Origin: Bacteroidota bacterium
GTDB taxonomy: Bacteria; Bacteroidota; Bacteroidia; Flavobacteriales; Weeksellaceae
NCBI GenBank assembly: GCA_023458535.1
Contig: JAEWYW010000036.1
Coordinates: 1 to 40,340, forward strand
Direction: 5' to 3'
DNA: 40,340 nt
Shown: positions 1-7,253 of the stretch, piece by piece
Layout: every line of letters begins with the position of its first letter
How positions within the stretch are numbered: the stretch's first letter is position 1
Made by a program: the position numbers and the translations under genes
Notes under the pieces: model-generated
Databases searched by the model: none
What the model saw: the letters and a program-made list of their open reading frames with translations, nothing else
Told to the model about the DNA's origin: nothing

Positions 1-16
1 TTGTATCGGAAAGTAA

Positions 17-240
17 CAATAGTTATCGATACGTTTTCTTTGCTACGCTACGTAAGCTACTTGAACTGACAGGAGGTTCTCGATACGCTTTGTTCGCTAC
101 GCTACGCAAGCTACTCGAACTGACGGAGGTGTGCGGTTCTCGATATGCTTACTTCGCTGCGCGTTGCAAGCTACTCGAAGTGACGGGAGTGTTCTCGATG
201 CGCCTTTTCGCTTCGCTTCTAAAGCTACTTGAACCGTCGA
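17..240. repeat. Array of four degenerate ~60-bp repeats
   Basis: Four related units begin near 17, 77, 137 and 192. Each has a 5' part like TTCTCGATACGC, a central GCTACGCTACGC-like stretch and a 3' part like AAGCTACTCGAACTGACGG. The second and third units are most alike; the first and fourth have drifted. The ends of a unit (GTTCTCGA and TCGAAC) are partly complementary, so each unit could fold as an imperfect hairpin. I infer a flavobacterial REP-like intergenic element in several copies. A 64-codon minus-strand reading frame through it is repeat-derived and not a gene. Confidence 0.75.
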
Positions 241-453
241 TTTTACGATATTGTTTTCTTGGCTGAATCGGTTTAATGAACTTGGAAGCAAATATTGATT
301 TCAAATCTTTTCAGCTTTTTTTATCAATTTGCGATGTGATTTAATGCCTTGTGTACTAAAGATTGTTTACTAAATAATTTAATCAGATTCATCAATAGAC
401 TCCGAGTTTTAGGTTATTTTTTTAGTATCTTGCAGTATACCAAAAGATATTCT

Positions 454-2586
454 ATGAAAAGTAAAAAAAAATCTCCCAACAATTCTTCGAAACAAGACCA
501 ATTAAAAAATTATGTGGTAGACAATTCAGAACAGCGTTTGACCACCAATGATGGTATACCGATTCACGATAACAACAATACATTGAAAGTGGGCGATCGT
601 GGTGCTTCTTTGCAGCAAGATCACATTTATTTTGATAAAATGGCTCATTTCGACAGGGAACGGATTCCGGAAAGAGTGGTGCATGCGAGAGGAAGTGGTG
701 CCCATGGAATTTTAGAAATCCATGAAGATATATCGGAATTTACCTGTGCAAAATTTCTTCAGAAGGGCAAAGTTACTCCTTTATTTACAAGATTTTCAAC
801 GGTGGCAGGGTTTAAAGGTTCTACCGATTTAGCCCGTGATGTTCGAGGTTTTTCAGTTAAATTCTATACTGAAGACGGCAATTATGATTTGGTAGGTAAC
901 AATATTCCTGTGTTTTTCATTCAGGATGCAATGAATTTTCCAGATTTAATACATGCCGTGAAACCCGAACCCAATAACGAAATGCCGCAGGCTGCTTCGG
1001 CACATGATACTTTTTATGATTTTATCTCTCTGATGCCTGAGTCTGCGCATATGTTGATGTGGGCCATGTCTGACCGAGCCATACCAAGAAGTTTACGTAT
1101 GATGGAAGGTTTCGGCGTTCACACTTTTAAACTAATCAATGCAGAAGGAAAAGCTACTTTTGTAAAGTTTCACTGGAAACCTAAATTGGGGGTTCATTCT
1201 GTAGCGTGGAACGAAGCGCAAAAGATTTCTGGATTTAATTCCGATTTTCACCGTCAAGATTTATGGGAAAATATCGAGAAAGGTAATTTTCCACAATGGG
1301 ACTTAGGGGTACAACTGATTCCAGAAGAAGATGAATTCAAATATTCTTTCGATATTCTGGATGCTACAAAATTAGTTCCTGAGGAGTTGGTTCCCGTGAA
1401 GATCATCGGAACTATGACTTTAAATAGAAATCCTGAAAATTTCTTTGCAGAGACCGAGCAAGTGGCTTTTGATCCAGGCAGAATTGTTCCAGGAATTGAT
1501 CTGTCAGATGATCCGCTTTTGCAAGGTCGTGTGTTTTCTTATATGGATACTCAGAACTATCGTTTGGGAGGTGCAAATTTCCATGAAATACCTATCAATC
1601 GTTCCATCAATCAGAAACATAATAACCAAAAAGACGGTACGGGAAGGATTGACATACTGAAAGGCGGTGTAAGTTACTTCCCCAACAGTAAGGCTTCAGG
1701 CTGTCCTTATCAAGCAATGTTGAAAGGTGAGGAAGGTTTTGTATCCCACGAACAAAAAGTGGATGGTAAGAAGGTTAGAGCACGTTCTGATTCCTTTGCT
1801 GACCATTTTTCGCAGGCAACTTTGTTCTTCAATTCTCAATCAGAACCCGAAAAAATGCACATTATTAATGCATTGAGTTTTGAATTAAGTAAAGTTACCG
1901 ATCCGAAAATCAGAGAAAGGCAAGTGGCCATTTTACATCAGATTGATGCGGATTTAGCTCATGGTGTCGGTACCAATCTAAATATTGTGCCCCCTAAAAA
2001 ATTAGATGAGTTAACTTTAAAATTTGCCCGACAAAATCATCCGGATTATCCGATAAAAGTGAAAAAATCTGAGATTAAGAAATCAGCAGCTTTAAGCATG
2101 GCTGTTCGTGACGGTGAAGGCAGTATAGAAACCCGAAAGGTGGCATTTTTAATTGATGAAGGTGCTTCAAAGACCAGTATCGATGTTATGCGTACAGCTT
2201 TAGAAAAAGAAGGTGCTGAAGCGGTTCTTATCTCATCGAAAGTAGGTCCTGTACAACTTATGGGGGGCGAAAAAGAAACGATTGAACACACGTATCTCAC
2301 AGATCCTTCGGTGTGCTACGACGCCGTGTATACGCCTGATGGAAAATCGATTGAAAGGCTGTTATCGAATCCAGATTATTACGAGTTTATCAATGATGCG
2401 TACAAACATTGCAAGGTTATCGCTTTTGCAAAAGATGCTGAAGTTTTGATGAAAAAATCTTTTGTCGAAAAAGATGCAGGAGTTATTGTAGAATCGGAAA
2501 ACAAGAAGTTTGTAAAGGATTTTATCCAAATGATGAAACTGCATCGTGTTTGGGAACGAGAGGAAGCTCGAAAAGTTCCTTCTTAA
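454..2586 (+). CDS. katE: Catalase, large-subunit (HPII/KatE-type)
   Basis: Heme catalase that disproportionates hydrogen peroxide in the cytoplasm. From the ATG at 454 it is 710 residues, close to the long clade-2 catalases (E. coli HPII is 753). The distal heme-pocket His is H77 in RVVHARGSGAHG, the catalytic Asn lies in DLVGNNIP (149-150), and the proximal heme Tyr is Y363 in RVFSYMD. The region after about residue 555 (RKVAFLIDEGASK onward) is the extra C-terminal flavodoxin/DJ-1-like domain that defines the large subunit. The frame is open upstream to an ATG at 349, but that 35-residue extension is not catalase-like, so 454 is preferred. It is monocistronic: repeats lie upstream and a perfect inverted repeat follows the stop. 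No OxyR-like regulator gene is adjacent. Confidence 0.96.
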   Translation: MKSKKKSPNNSSKQDQLKNYVVDNSEQRLTTNDGIPIHDNNNTLKVGDRGASLQQDHIYFDKMAHFDRERIPERVVHARGSGAHGILEIHEDISEFTCAKFLQKGKVTPLFTRFSTVAGFKGSTDLARDVRGFSVKFYTEDGNYDLVGNNIPVFFIQDAMNFPDLIHAVKPEPNNEMPQAASAHDTFYDFISLMPESAHMLMWAMSDRAIPRSLRMMEGFGVHTFKLINAEGKATFVKFHWKPKLGVHSVAWNEAQKISGFNSDFHRQDLWENIEKGNFPQWDLGVQLIPEEDEFKYSFDILDATKLVPEELVPVKIIGTMTLNRNPENFFAETEQVAFDPGRIVPGIDLSDDPLLQGRVFSYMDTQNYRLGGANFHEIPINRSINQKHNNQKDGTGRIDILKGGVSYFPNSKASGCPYQAMLKGEEGFVSHEQKVDGKKVRARSDSFADHFSQATLFFNSQSEPEKMHIINALSFELSKVTDPKIRERQVAILHQIDADLAHGVGTNLNIVPPKKLDELTLKFARQNHPDYPIKVKKSEIKKSAALSMAVRDGEGSIETRKVAFLIDEGASKTSIDVMRTALEKEGAEAVLISSKVGPVQLMGGEKETIEHTYLTDPSVCYDAVYTPDGKSIERLLSNPDYYEFINDAYKHCKVIAFAKDAEVLMKKSFVEKDAGVIVESENKKFVKDFIQMMKLHRVWEREEARKVPS

Positions 2587-2596
2587 ATTATAGACT

Positions 2597-2626
2597 AAAT
2601 TATCGGAAAAATTTTTCCGATAATTT
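2597..2626 (+). terminator. Inverted repeat downstream of katE
   Basis: Two perfect 15-nt arms meet at 2611/2612 (AAATTATCGGAAAAA and its complement), beginning 11 nt after the catalase stop. Flanking GACTAAA (2593) and TTTAGTC (about 2629) extend the pairing. A T-rich run follows from about 2645. It fits an intrinsic terminator. Confidence 0.75.
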
Positions 2627-2690
2627 GTTTTAGTCAAAAAAAATATTTTTTTTCGTTTTTAGTAATAATAAATATATTATCATTGAAATT

Positions 2691-2762
2691 GTCATTTCGA
2701 CGAAGGAGAAATCTTCTATTTCAAGGAGGTTCTTCACTTCGCCCTGCTCCGTTCTGAATGAC
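2691..2762. repeat. REP-like palindromic intergenic element
   Basis: A 72-bp imperfect palindrome bounded by GTCATTTCGA and TTCTGAATGAC, with GAAGGAGAAATCTTC and CTTCACTTCGCCCTGCTCC inside. Elements bounded by GTCATT/AATGAC are, from memory, dispersed between genes in flavobacterial genomes. It makes up most of the 312-bp gap between katE and the next gene. It is unrelated in sequence to the array at 17-240. Confidence 0.6.
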
Positions 2763-2898
2763 AAAAATCTGTATATTACTCATTACGGACAATCAATTTA
2801 TTTCCATTTTGTTATTGAGCCAGTTGGTAACACTTTAGTACATACCATCTTAAAAGTCCACTAAAAAAAATGATTATTTTCAAGTAAAATTTTATTTG

Positions 2899-3360
2899 AT
2901 GAACAGCTATAAAGACTCAAAAATTTACAGGAAATCTGAAGAGATTTTTTCCACCTTAAGAATAATTACAGATTTAATTCCAGAGGAAAATTCACATTTA
3001 GTGATGCTGAAAGAGCAATTATTGACTGACATGATGACTATTCAGGCAAAACTGGCGGGAGCTTTTTCTGTAGACTTGTATGATATAAAGATGGAAAATG
3101 CCACTTTTATTCGCAAGGCTGCAAAAGATTTACTGGTAAGCTATCACAGTTTGAAATTGTTTGGATTTGAAGATGTTGAATATTATAAACTGGTGCGAAA
3201 TCAAATTGAAGAATTCAGATTTCTTTTTGTAGAGTGGGTTCAGAATTTTAATAAAAAACATTATATAACAGACCAATGGGGATTGTTCAATCCACCAGGA
3301 ATTTCATTTGATGATGAACAGCGTAGTGATGAACTCAATTTTCTAGATGACAATGAATAA
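2899..3360 (+). CDS. Hypothetical protein, predicted helical bundle
   Basis: A 153-residue soluble protein with no signal peptide or membrane segment. It looks almost entirely helical, as four amphipathic stretches separated by short loops. The opening MNSYKDSKIYRKSEEI and overall plan resemble the four-helix-bundle proteins related to the 23S rRNA intervening-sequence protein, but the usual motif residues are weak and I do not assign the family firmly. The ATG at 2899 is chosen over an overlapping TTG at 2896. The stop is only 13 nt before the nucleotidyltransferase gene at 3374, so the two are probably co-transcribed. Function is unknown; a helper role for the neighbouring enzyme is conjecture. 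Confidence 0.75.
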   Translation: MNSYKDSKIYRKSEEIFSTLRIITDLIPEENSHLVMLKEQLLTDMMTIQAKLAGAFSVDLYDIKMENATFIRKAAKDLLVSYHSLKLFGFEDVEYYKLVRNQIEEFRFLFVEWVQNFNKKHYITDQWGLFNPPGISFDDEQRSDELNFLDDNE

Positions 3361-3373
3361 AAAATAAGCGTGT

Positions 3374-4252
3374 ATGTCGGTTTCGGTCCAAAACAAAAAC
3401 AGAGAACAAAGATTAAAGGCCATATTCCAATGGGCGGAGGAGAATGATGATGTGAAAGCAGTGCTATTAACAAGCTCTTTGGTGAATCCGTTGGCACCCG
3501 TGGATGATTTTAGTGATCTTGATATCGAGCTCATTTTTGAAGATAATTCGCCGTATGTTGAGGATACAACGTGGCTAGATAGTTTTGGAAATCCCATTGC
3601 CATGATTGAGGAAGATGAAAGATGCTTTGAAGGTAAACATGCTATGAAAATGGTTTTGTATGAGGATGGTGGAAAAGTGGATTTCAAGCTGTACAGCAAA
3701 AAGCAATTTATGGAAGAAACGCAGCTTAAGAAACTTCCTGCAGACTGGGATATTGGTTATAAGGTTTTAATAGACAAAGAGCACCTCACAGCTCAGATGT
3801 TGACACCTACCTATCAGGTTTCGATTATACAAAAACCTACAGAAAAGGAGTTTCAGAAATTAATCAACGATTTTTGGTGGGATACCACCTACGTGGTAAA
3901 ATGTCTGAAGAGAGATGATATTTTCTACGCCAAATATATGTCGGAAACCATTATCCGCACAGAATATCTCATTCCACTCATTGAATGGCATATTGCCAGC
4001 CAACATCAGTGGAATGTGACGACTAATAAATATGGAAGGTTATTTAAGAAATATCTGGATGGAGATGAATGGATGGAGATTGAGAAAACTTTTTCGGGCA
4101 GTGATATCGAGGAGAACTGGAATGCCCTTTTCGCTATAGCTGAATTGGTATCAAAAATCGGTAAAAAGCTGGCCGAAAAACTAAATTATCAATATCCTTA
4201 TCAATTGGAAAAAGATATTCTACATTATATGATACAAATTAAATTGCAGTGA
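3374..4252 (+). CDS. Aminoglycoside 6-adenylyltransferase-like nucleotidyltransferase (ANT(6)/AadE/AadK family)
   Basis: A 292-residue cytoplasmic protein, the normal length for ANT(6) enzymes, which transfer AMP from ATP to streptomycin. The N-terminal nucleotidyltransferase core is visible: SSLVNPLAPVDDFSDLDIEL contains the metal-binding pair D48 and D50, and D103 in KVDFKL is the likely third acidic residue. The C-terminal half (about 130-292) is helical and rich in Trp and Tyr, as in the family. Where characterised members have GSRxN, this protein has SSLVN: the glycine and arginine of the nucleotide-binding turn are replaced while serine and asparagine stay. It may therefore be an intrinsic chromosomal homologue with altered activity, and streptomycin resistance should not be assumed. 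It follows the helical-protein gene closely, and no mobile element is nearby. Confidence 0.8.
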   Translation: MSVSVQNKNREQRLKAIFQWAEENDDVKAVLLTSSLVNPLAPVDDFSDLDIELIFEDNSPYVEDTTWLDSFGNPIAMIEEDERCFEGKHAMKMVLYEDGGKVDFKLYSKKQFMEETQLKKLPADWDIGYKVLIDKEHLTAQMLTPTYQVSIIQKPTEKEFQKLINDFWWDTTYVVKCLKRDDIFYAKYMSETIIRTEYLIPLIEWHIASQHQWNVTTNKYGRLFKKYLDGDEWMEIEKTFSGSDIEENWNALFAIAELVSKIGKKLAEKLNYQYPYQLEKDILHYMIQIKLQ

Positions 4253-4281
4253 CAGTTTAGCTGCAAAAGTGATTAAGAACA

Positions 4282-4977
4282 TCAGCAAATGAGCATTAAC
4301 CGCAATTGATTATTTTCATGTGGTGCTCTGTGAATGCAGGGCAATACTTTTTGTTCGGGATGATCGACTGCAAGACGCCATAAATGCCCATTTCCTAAGA
4401 CTGTAGGTTGTGCATCAGGTTTTGATTGGTAATGCAGGTCAAAAAAATTCTCTGTTAAAAAAGTTTCAAAATCTTCTCCTGAATTGGTATGCAGCTCTTT
4501 TAACTTTTCACGAATTTCGGGAATTAATATTTTTTGTTCCGCTTCAGAATTAGAAATAATCTCACTTGAAGCACCATAGTAAGTACACAAATAGGTGTCG
4601 GTAGCTATTGGCGAACGGTCCACATGGAAGGAATAGACATCGGTTGAAATACAATCAAAATCAGTATCCTTTTCGTAAGATTTTAGGAGATTGAGTGCAG
4701 GAGAAGCACCAAAATCAGTGAGTTGTTGTAGATCGTTCAGAATAATATCCCTTGCGAGTTTCCCATCCTCAGATAATTCAAGCAGCATTAAATCGTTTGA
4801 AGAAATTTCCGTAATGTTATCGCTTAATTGCAATTTAGAAACAATTTCCCCGAAATCACCTTGTAAATTCCTTTCCCAGCATAGCGCATTGTTTTCACCC
4901 TGAAATTCTGTATGGATCAAATCAGAAAAGGAGGATACTACTTTAATTTGGGAATGATGGTGAATAATTTCACTCAT
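4282..4977 (-). CDS. DUF1826 domain-containing protein
   Basis: From the ATG at 4977 (MSEIIHHHS) the protein has 231 residues. It matches my memory of the DUF1826 family: an early LCWERNLQGDF segment, a central stretch with HVDRSPIATDTYLCTYYGA, and a C-terminal RAPHENNQLRLML ending. Conserved His, Asp and Cys residues suggest a metal site, but no activity is established that I know of. No signal peptide is seen. The frame is open upstream to a TTG at 5061, but that start lies inside the inverted repeat at 5044-5084, so 4977 is preferred. It converges with the ANT(6)-like gene, their stops 29 nt apart, and lies downstream of the transaldolase-family gene behind a strong hairpin. Confidence 0.8.
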   Translation of the reverse strand: MSEIIHHHSQIKVVSSFSDLIHTEFQGENNALCWERNLQGDFGEIVSKLQLSDNITEISSNDLMLLELSEDGKLARDIILNDLQQLTDFGASPALNLLKSYEKDTDFDCISTDVYSFHVDRSPIATDTYLCTYYGASSEIISNSEAEQKILIPEIREKLKELHTNSGEDFETFLTENFFDLHYQSKPDAQPTVLGNGHLWRLAVDHPEQKVLPCIHRAPHENNQLRLMLIC

Positions 4978-5043
4978 GGTATAGGAATTTGAGTGTAATT
5001 TTGGGAGTTTTAGGACTAAGAAGTTTGCATTTTCTTTATGAGA

Positions 5044-5084
5044 AGTTTTAGTTTTCGGCAACGAAGTTGCCGAAAACTAAAACT
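5044..5084 (-). terminator. Strong hairpin after the transaldolase-family gene
   Basis: Two perfectly complementary 19-nt arms (5044-5062 and 5066-5084; core TTTTCGGCAAC) enclose a GAA loop (TTC on the minus strand), 20 nt past the minus-strand stop at 5104. No clean U-tract follows, but the outer stem is A/T only. It probably ends or attenuates transcription before the DUF1826 gene. Confidence 0.7.
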
Positions 5085-5103
5085 ATTTTTTATCCTCTAA
5101 TTA

Positions 5104-5757
5104 TTAACCCAACTTTTTTGCATCAGCAACAAACTGAGCTAATCCACTGTCCGTTAATGGATGTTTCAGTAAATTTAAGATTGGTCCAAGTGGTGAAGTA
5201 ATAACGTCTGCACCAATTTTTGCGCATTCGATAATATGCATTGGGTGACGAATAGATGCTGCTAAAATTTGAGTAGTATAACCGTAATTGTCAAAAATTA
5301 CCCTAATATCTTCTATTAAAGCCAAACCATCTGTTGAAATATCATCTAACCTGCCTAAGAAAGGCGAAACATAAGTAGCACCAGCTTTGGCCGCCATTAA
5401 TGCCTGTCCTGGCGAAAAAATTAAAGTACAATTGGTTTTTATTCCTTTATCAGTAAAATATTTAATGGCCTTAATTCCGTCTTTTATCATTGGTATTTTT
5501 ACCACAATATTGGGATGTAAACTTGCTAATTCTTCGCCTTCTTTTATCATTTCATCGTAAGTGGTAGAAAGGACTTCAGCAGAAATATCACCATCGGCAA
5601 TTTCACAGATGTTTTTATAATGCTGCATAATTGCATTGGTTCCGCTAATTCCTTCTTTTGCCATTAAAGACGGATTGGTGGTAACCCCATCTAAAATTCC
5701 TAAATCCATAGCTTCTTTTATTTGGTCTAGGTTGGCTGTATCAATAAAAAATTTCAT
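5104..5757 (-). CDS. fsa: Fructose-6-phosphate aldolase / transaldolase (FSA/TalC/MipB family)
   Basis: A 217-residue TIM-barrel class I aldolase of the short transaldolase family, which moves or releases a dihydroxyacetone unit from fructose 6-phosphate in the cytoplasm. The start MKFFIDTANLDQIKEA is typical, D6 is the conserved acid, TTNPSL marks the second strand, and K87 in VVKIPM is the Schiff-base lysine (K85 in E. coli FSA). At the position where true F6P aldolases have Gln59 (VFAQV), this protein has Glu61 (ISAEV), the residue found in transaldolases. Transaldolase activity in the pentose-phosphate pathway is therefore the better guess, despite the usual database name. It is divergent from peptidase E, with its own -7 element at 5786-5793. 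Confidence 0.93.
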   Translation of the reverse strand: MKFFIDTANLDQIKEAMDLGILDGVTTNPSLMAKEGISGTNAIMQHYKNICEIADGDISAEVLSTTYDEMIKEGEELASLHPNIVVKIPMIKDGIKAIKYFTDKGIKTNCTLIFSPGQALMAAKAGATYVSPFLGRLDDISTDGLALIEDIRVIFDNYGYTTQILAASIRHPMHIIECAKIGADVITSPLGPILNLLKHPLTDSGLAQFVADAKKLG

Positions 5758-5785
5758 TATTACTTTGCTTTAAAATTTCGTGATG

Positions 5786-5793
5786 CAAAGATA
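5786..5793 (-). promoter_or_regulatory. -7 element of the transaldolase-family gene
   Basis: On the minus strand the sequence reads TATCTTTG, an exact match to the Bacteroidota -7 consensus TAnnTTTG, 28 nt before the start codon. No clear -33 TTTG is seen. Confidence 0.6.
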
Positions 5794-5846
5794 AGAAAAT
5801 ACGTCCGAAATCATAGGTCAAAGCTTTTTCTTATCATCTTAAACCT

Positions 5847-5854
5847 TACCTTTG
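5847..5854 (+). promoter_or_regulatory. -7 element of peptidase E
   Basis: TACCTTTG matches the Bacteroidota -7 consensus, with a T-rich stretch about 20 nt upstream in the -33 region. It ends 18 nt before the ATG at 5873. It also shows that an alternative TTG start at 5852 would lie inside the promoter. Confidence 0.65.
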
Positions 5855-5872
5855 TTAAAACAGTTTACGTTT

Positions 5873-6568
5873 ATGAACATCATATTGGCTTCTACATCTA
5901 CACTTTTTGGTGGAAATTATTTAGAATATTTAAAAGACGACATTCAAGAACTTTACAGTGGTATTTCTGAGATTATTTTTATTCCGTTTGCCCGTCCTTC
6001 AGGGATTTCTCATGATGATTATACTGAGAAAGCAAGGAGTTTTTTTTCACAAATAAATATAGCGGTAAAGGGATTGCATGAATTTGATGATCAAACCCAA
6101 GCTATTAATGAGGGAAAAGCATTTTTTACGGGAGGTGGAAATACGTTTTTACTAGTAAAGACTTTGCATGAAAATGGCTTAATGTCTGTCTTAAAAGCAA
6201 ATGTAGAAAATGGAAAGCCCTATTTGGGATGCAGTGCAGGAAGCAATATTGGAGGTTTGAATATGAAAACCACCAACGATATGCCTATTGTATATCCACC
6301 GAGTTTCGAGTGTATGGGATTGGTGCCTTTCAATATTAATCCACATTATTTAGATCCGAATCCAGATCTGAAACATAACGGTGAAACCAGAGAAACGCGA
6401 ATTAAAGAATTTCTTACCCAGAACGACACTAAAGTGATAGGTTTGCGCGAAGGAAATTGGATTCGCAGAATTGGTGACCAAATTACCGTTGAAGGAAAGG
6501 AAAGTACACGCATCTTCGAAAAAAAACAGGAACCCTACGAGGTTGCGCCTGGAACTTCTTTAGTATGA
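5873..6568 (+). CDS. pepE: Dipeptidase E (peptidase E, family S51)
   Basis: A 231-residue cytoplasmic serine peptidase with the class I glutamine-amidotransferase-like fold; family members release N-terminal aspartate from Asp-X dipeptides. The nucleophile is S121 in GCSAGSN (E. coli Ser120 in the same context). H158 in NPHYLDP and D136 in TNDMPIVYP align with the remaining active-site residues. The FFTGGGNTFLL segment (84-94) is the family's glycine-rich loop. Length equals that of characterised PepE proteins (about 229). The ATG at 5873 is chosen because the only upstream option, a TTG at 5852, overlaps the -7 element. The gene stands alone, followed by a short palindrome and a GNAT gene. 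Confidence 0.93.
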   Translation: MNIILASTSTLFGGNYLEYLKDDIQELYSGISEIIFIPFARPSGISHDDYTEKARSFFSQINIAVKGLHEFDDQTQAINEGKAFFTGGGNTFLLVKTLHENGLMSVLKANVENGKPYLGCSAGSNIGGLNMKTTNDMPIVYPPSFECMGLVPFNINPHYLDPNPDLKHNGETRETRIKEFLTQNDTKVIGLREGNWIRRIGDQITVEGKESTRIFEKKQEPYEVAPGTSLV

Positions 6569-6587
6569 TTCCAGTTAGCAAAGTATA

Positions 6588-6599
6588 GCACATATGTGC
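6588..6599. promoter_or_regulatory. Perfect 12-bp palindrome GCACATATGTGC
   Basis: An exact palindrome between pepE and the GNAT gene, 41 nt before the GNAT start. It could be an operator half-site pair; no regulator can be named. Confidence 0.3.
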
Positions 6600-6640
6600 G
6601 AAATTACTGTTAAGTTAGGGGTATTTAATTAAAATTTGAC

Positions 6641-7180
6641 ATGATTAAAAAAGATGTTCAGCTTAAAAATGGCGAAACTGTAACGATAAGATCTGCAGAA
6701 ATTTACGATGCTCAAAAACTAATGCTCTGCGTACAGACTTACATTGCAGATAGTGATTTTATTCCTAAAAATCCTGAGGAATTTACACTTACTTTAAATC
6801 AGGAGATTGGTTGGATACAGTCTTTCTCGAAAGAAAATTCATTATTATTGGTGGCCGAACATCACAACCAAATCATTGCCAATATCGACGTTACGGGAAG
6901 TCCACGCCAAGCCATGCAACATACGGCGGTTATTGGTATGGGAATGCTTTCGGAATGGCGAAATTCAGGACTTGGAACTGCTTTAATGCAAACTGCAGTT
7001 TCATGGGCTCAACAAAACACCATACTCGAAAAATTGTGGCTCCAGGTATATGCCGACAATGTACTAGGACTTTCTTTGTATAGGAAAATGGGTTTTGAGG
7101 AAAACGGAACTATAAAGGATTTTTTCAAACAAAATAGCAGATACCACGATGTTATAACGATGAGCAGATCTGTTGTCTAA
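6641..7180 (+). CDS. GNAT family N-acetyltransferase
   Basis: A 179-residue cytoplasmic acetyltransferase using acetyl-CoA. The GNAT fold is recognisable: strands 4-5 around TAVIGMGMLSEW, the pyrophosphate-binding loop R107-NSGLG-T (Q/RxxGxG/A), and the C-terminal LWLQVYADNVLGLSLYRKMGFEENG block (132-156). The ending DFFKQNSRYHDVITMSR is shared with the RimI/YhhY-like branch, where the last strand often reads YxDxIxM. The acceptor substrate cannot be read from the sequence. It has its own ATG at 6641 and stands between two unrelated transcription units. Confidence 0.88.
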   Translation: MIKKDVQLKNGETVTIRSAEIYDAQKLMLCVQTYIADSDFIPKNPEEFTLTLNQEIGWIQSFSKENSLLLVAEHHNQIIANIDVTGSPRQAMQHTAVIGMGMLSEWRNSGLGTALMQTAVSWAQQNTILEKLWLQVYADNVLGLSLYRKMGFEENGTIKDFFKQNSRYHDVITMSRSVV

Positions 7181-7231
7181 GGTCATTTGCCAACCTCAGT
7201 AAATATTACAATTCAGAAAAATAATTAATTT

Positions 7232-7239
7232 TATCTTTG
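7232..7239 (+). promoter_or_regulatory. -7 element of the dacB operon
   Basis: TATCTTTG is an exact TAnnTTTG match, ending 14 nt before the dacB ATG at 7254. No obvious -33 TTTG is present. Confidence 0.55.
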
Positions 7240-7253
7240 ATTAAATTCAATGT

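Noticed and set aside
17..240. CRISPR-like appearance of the repeat array
   Set aside because: Units are degenerate along their full length with no constant repeat/unique spacer alternation, and no cas genes are near.
97..291. 64-codon minus-strand reading frame at the left end
   Set aside because: Lies in the ~60-bp repeat array; its protein is internally repetitive because the DNA is.
349..453. Upstream start for catalase giving 35 extra residues
   Set aside because: The extension is hydrophobic and unlike catalase N-termini; the ATG at 454 begins the Lys/Ser-rich N-terminus usual in long catalases.
3374..4252. Acquired aminoglycoside resistance cassette
   Set aside because: No integron, transposon or IS sequence nearby, codon and base use are like the neighbours, and the GSR turn is altered; more likely an intrinsic homologue.
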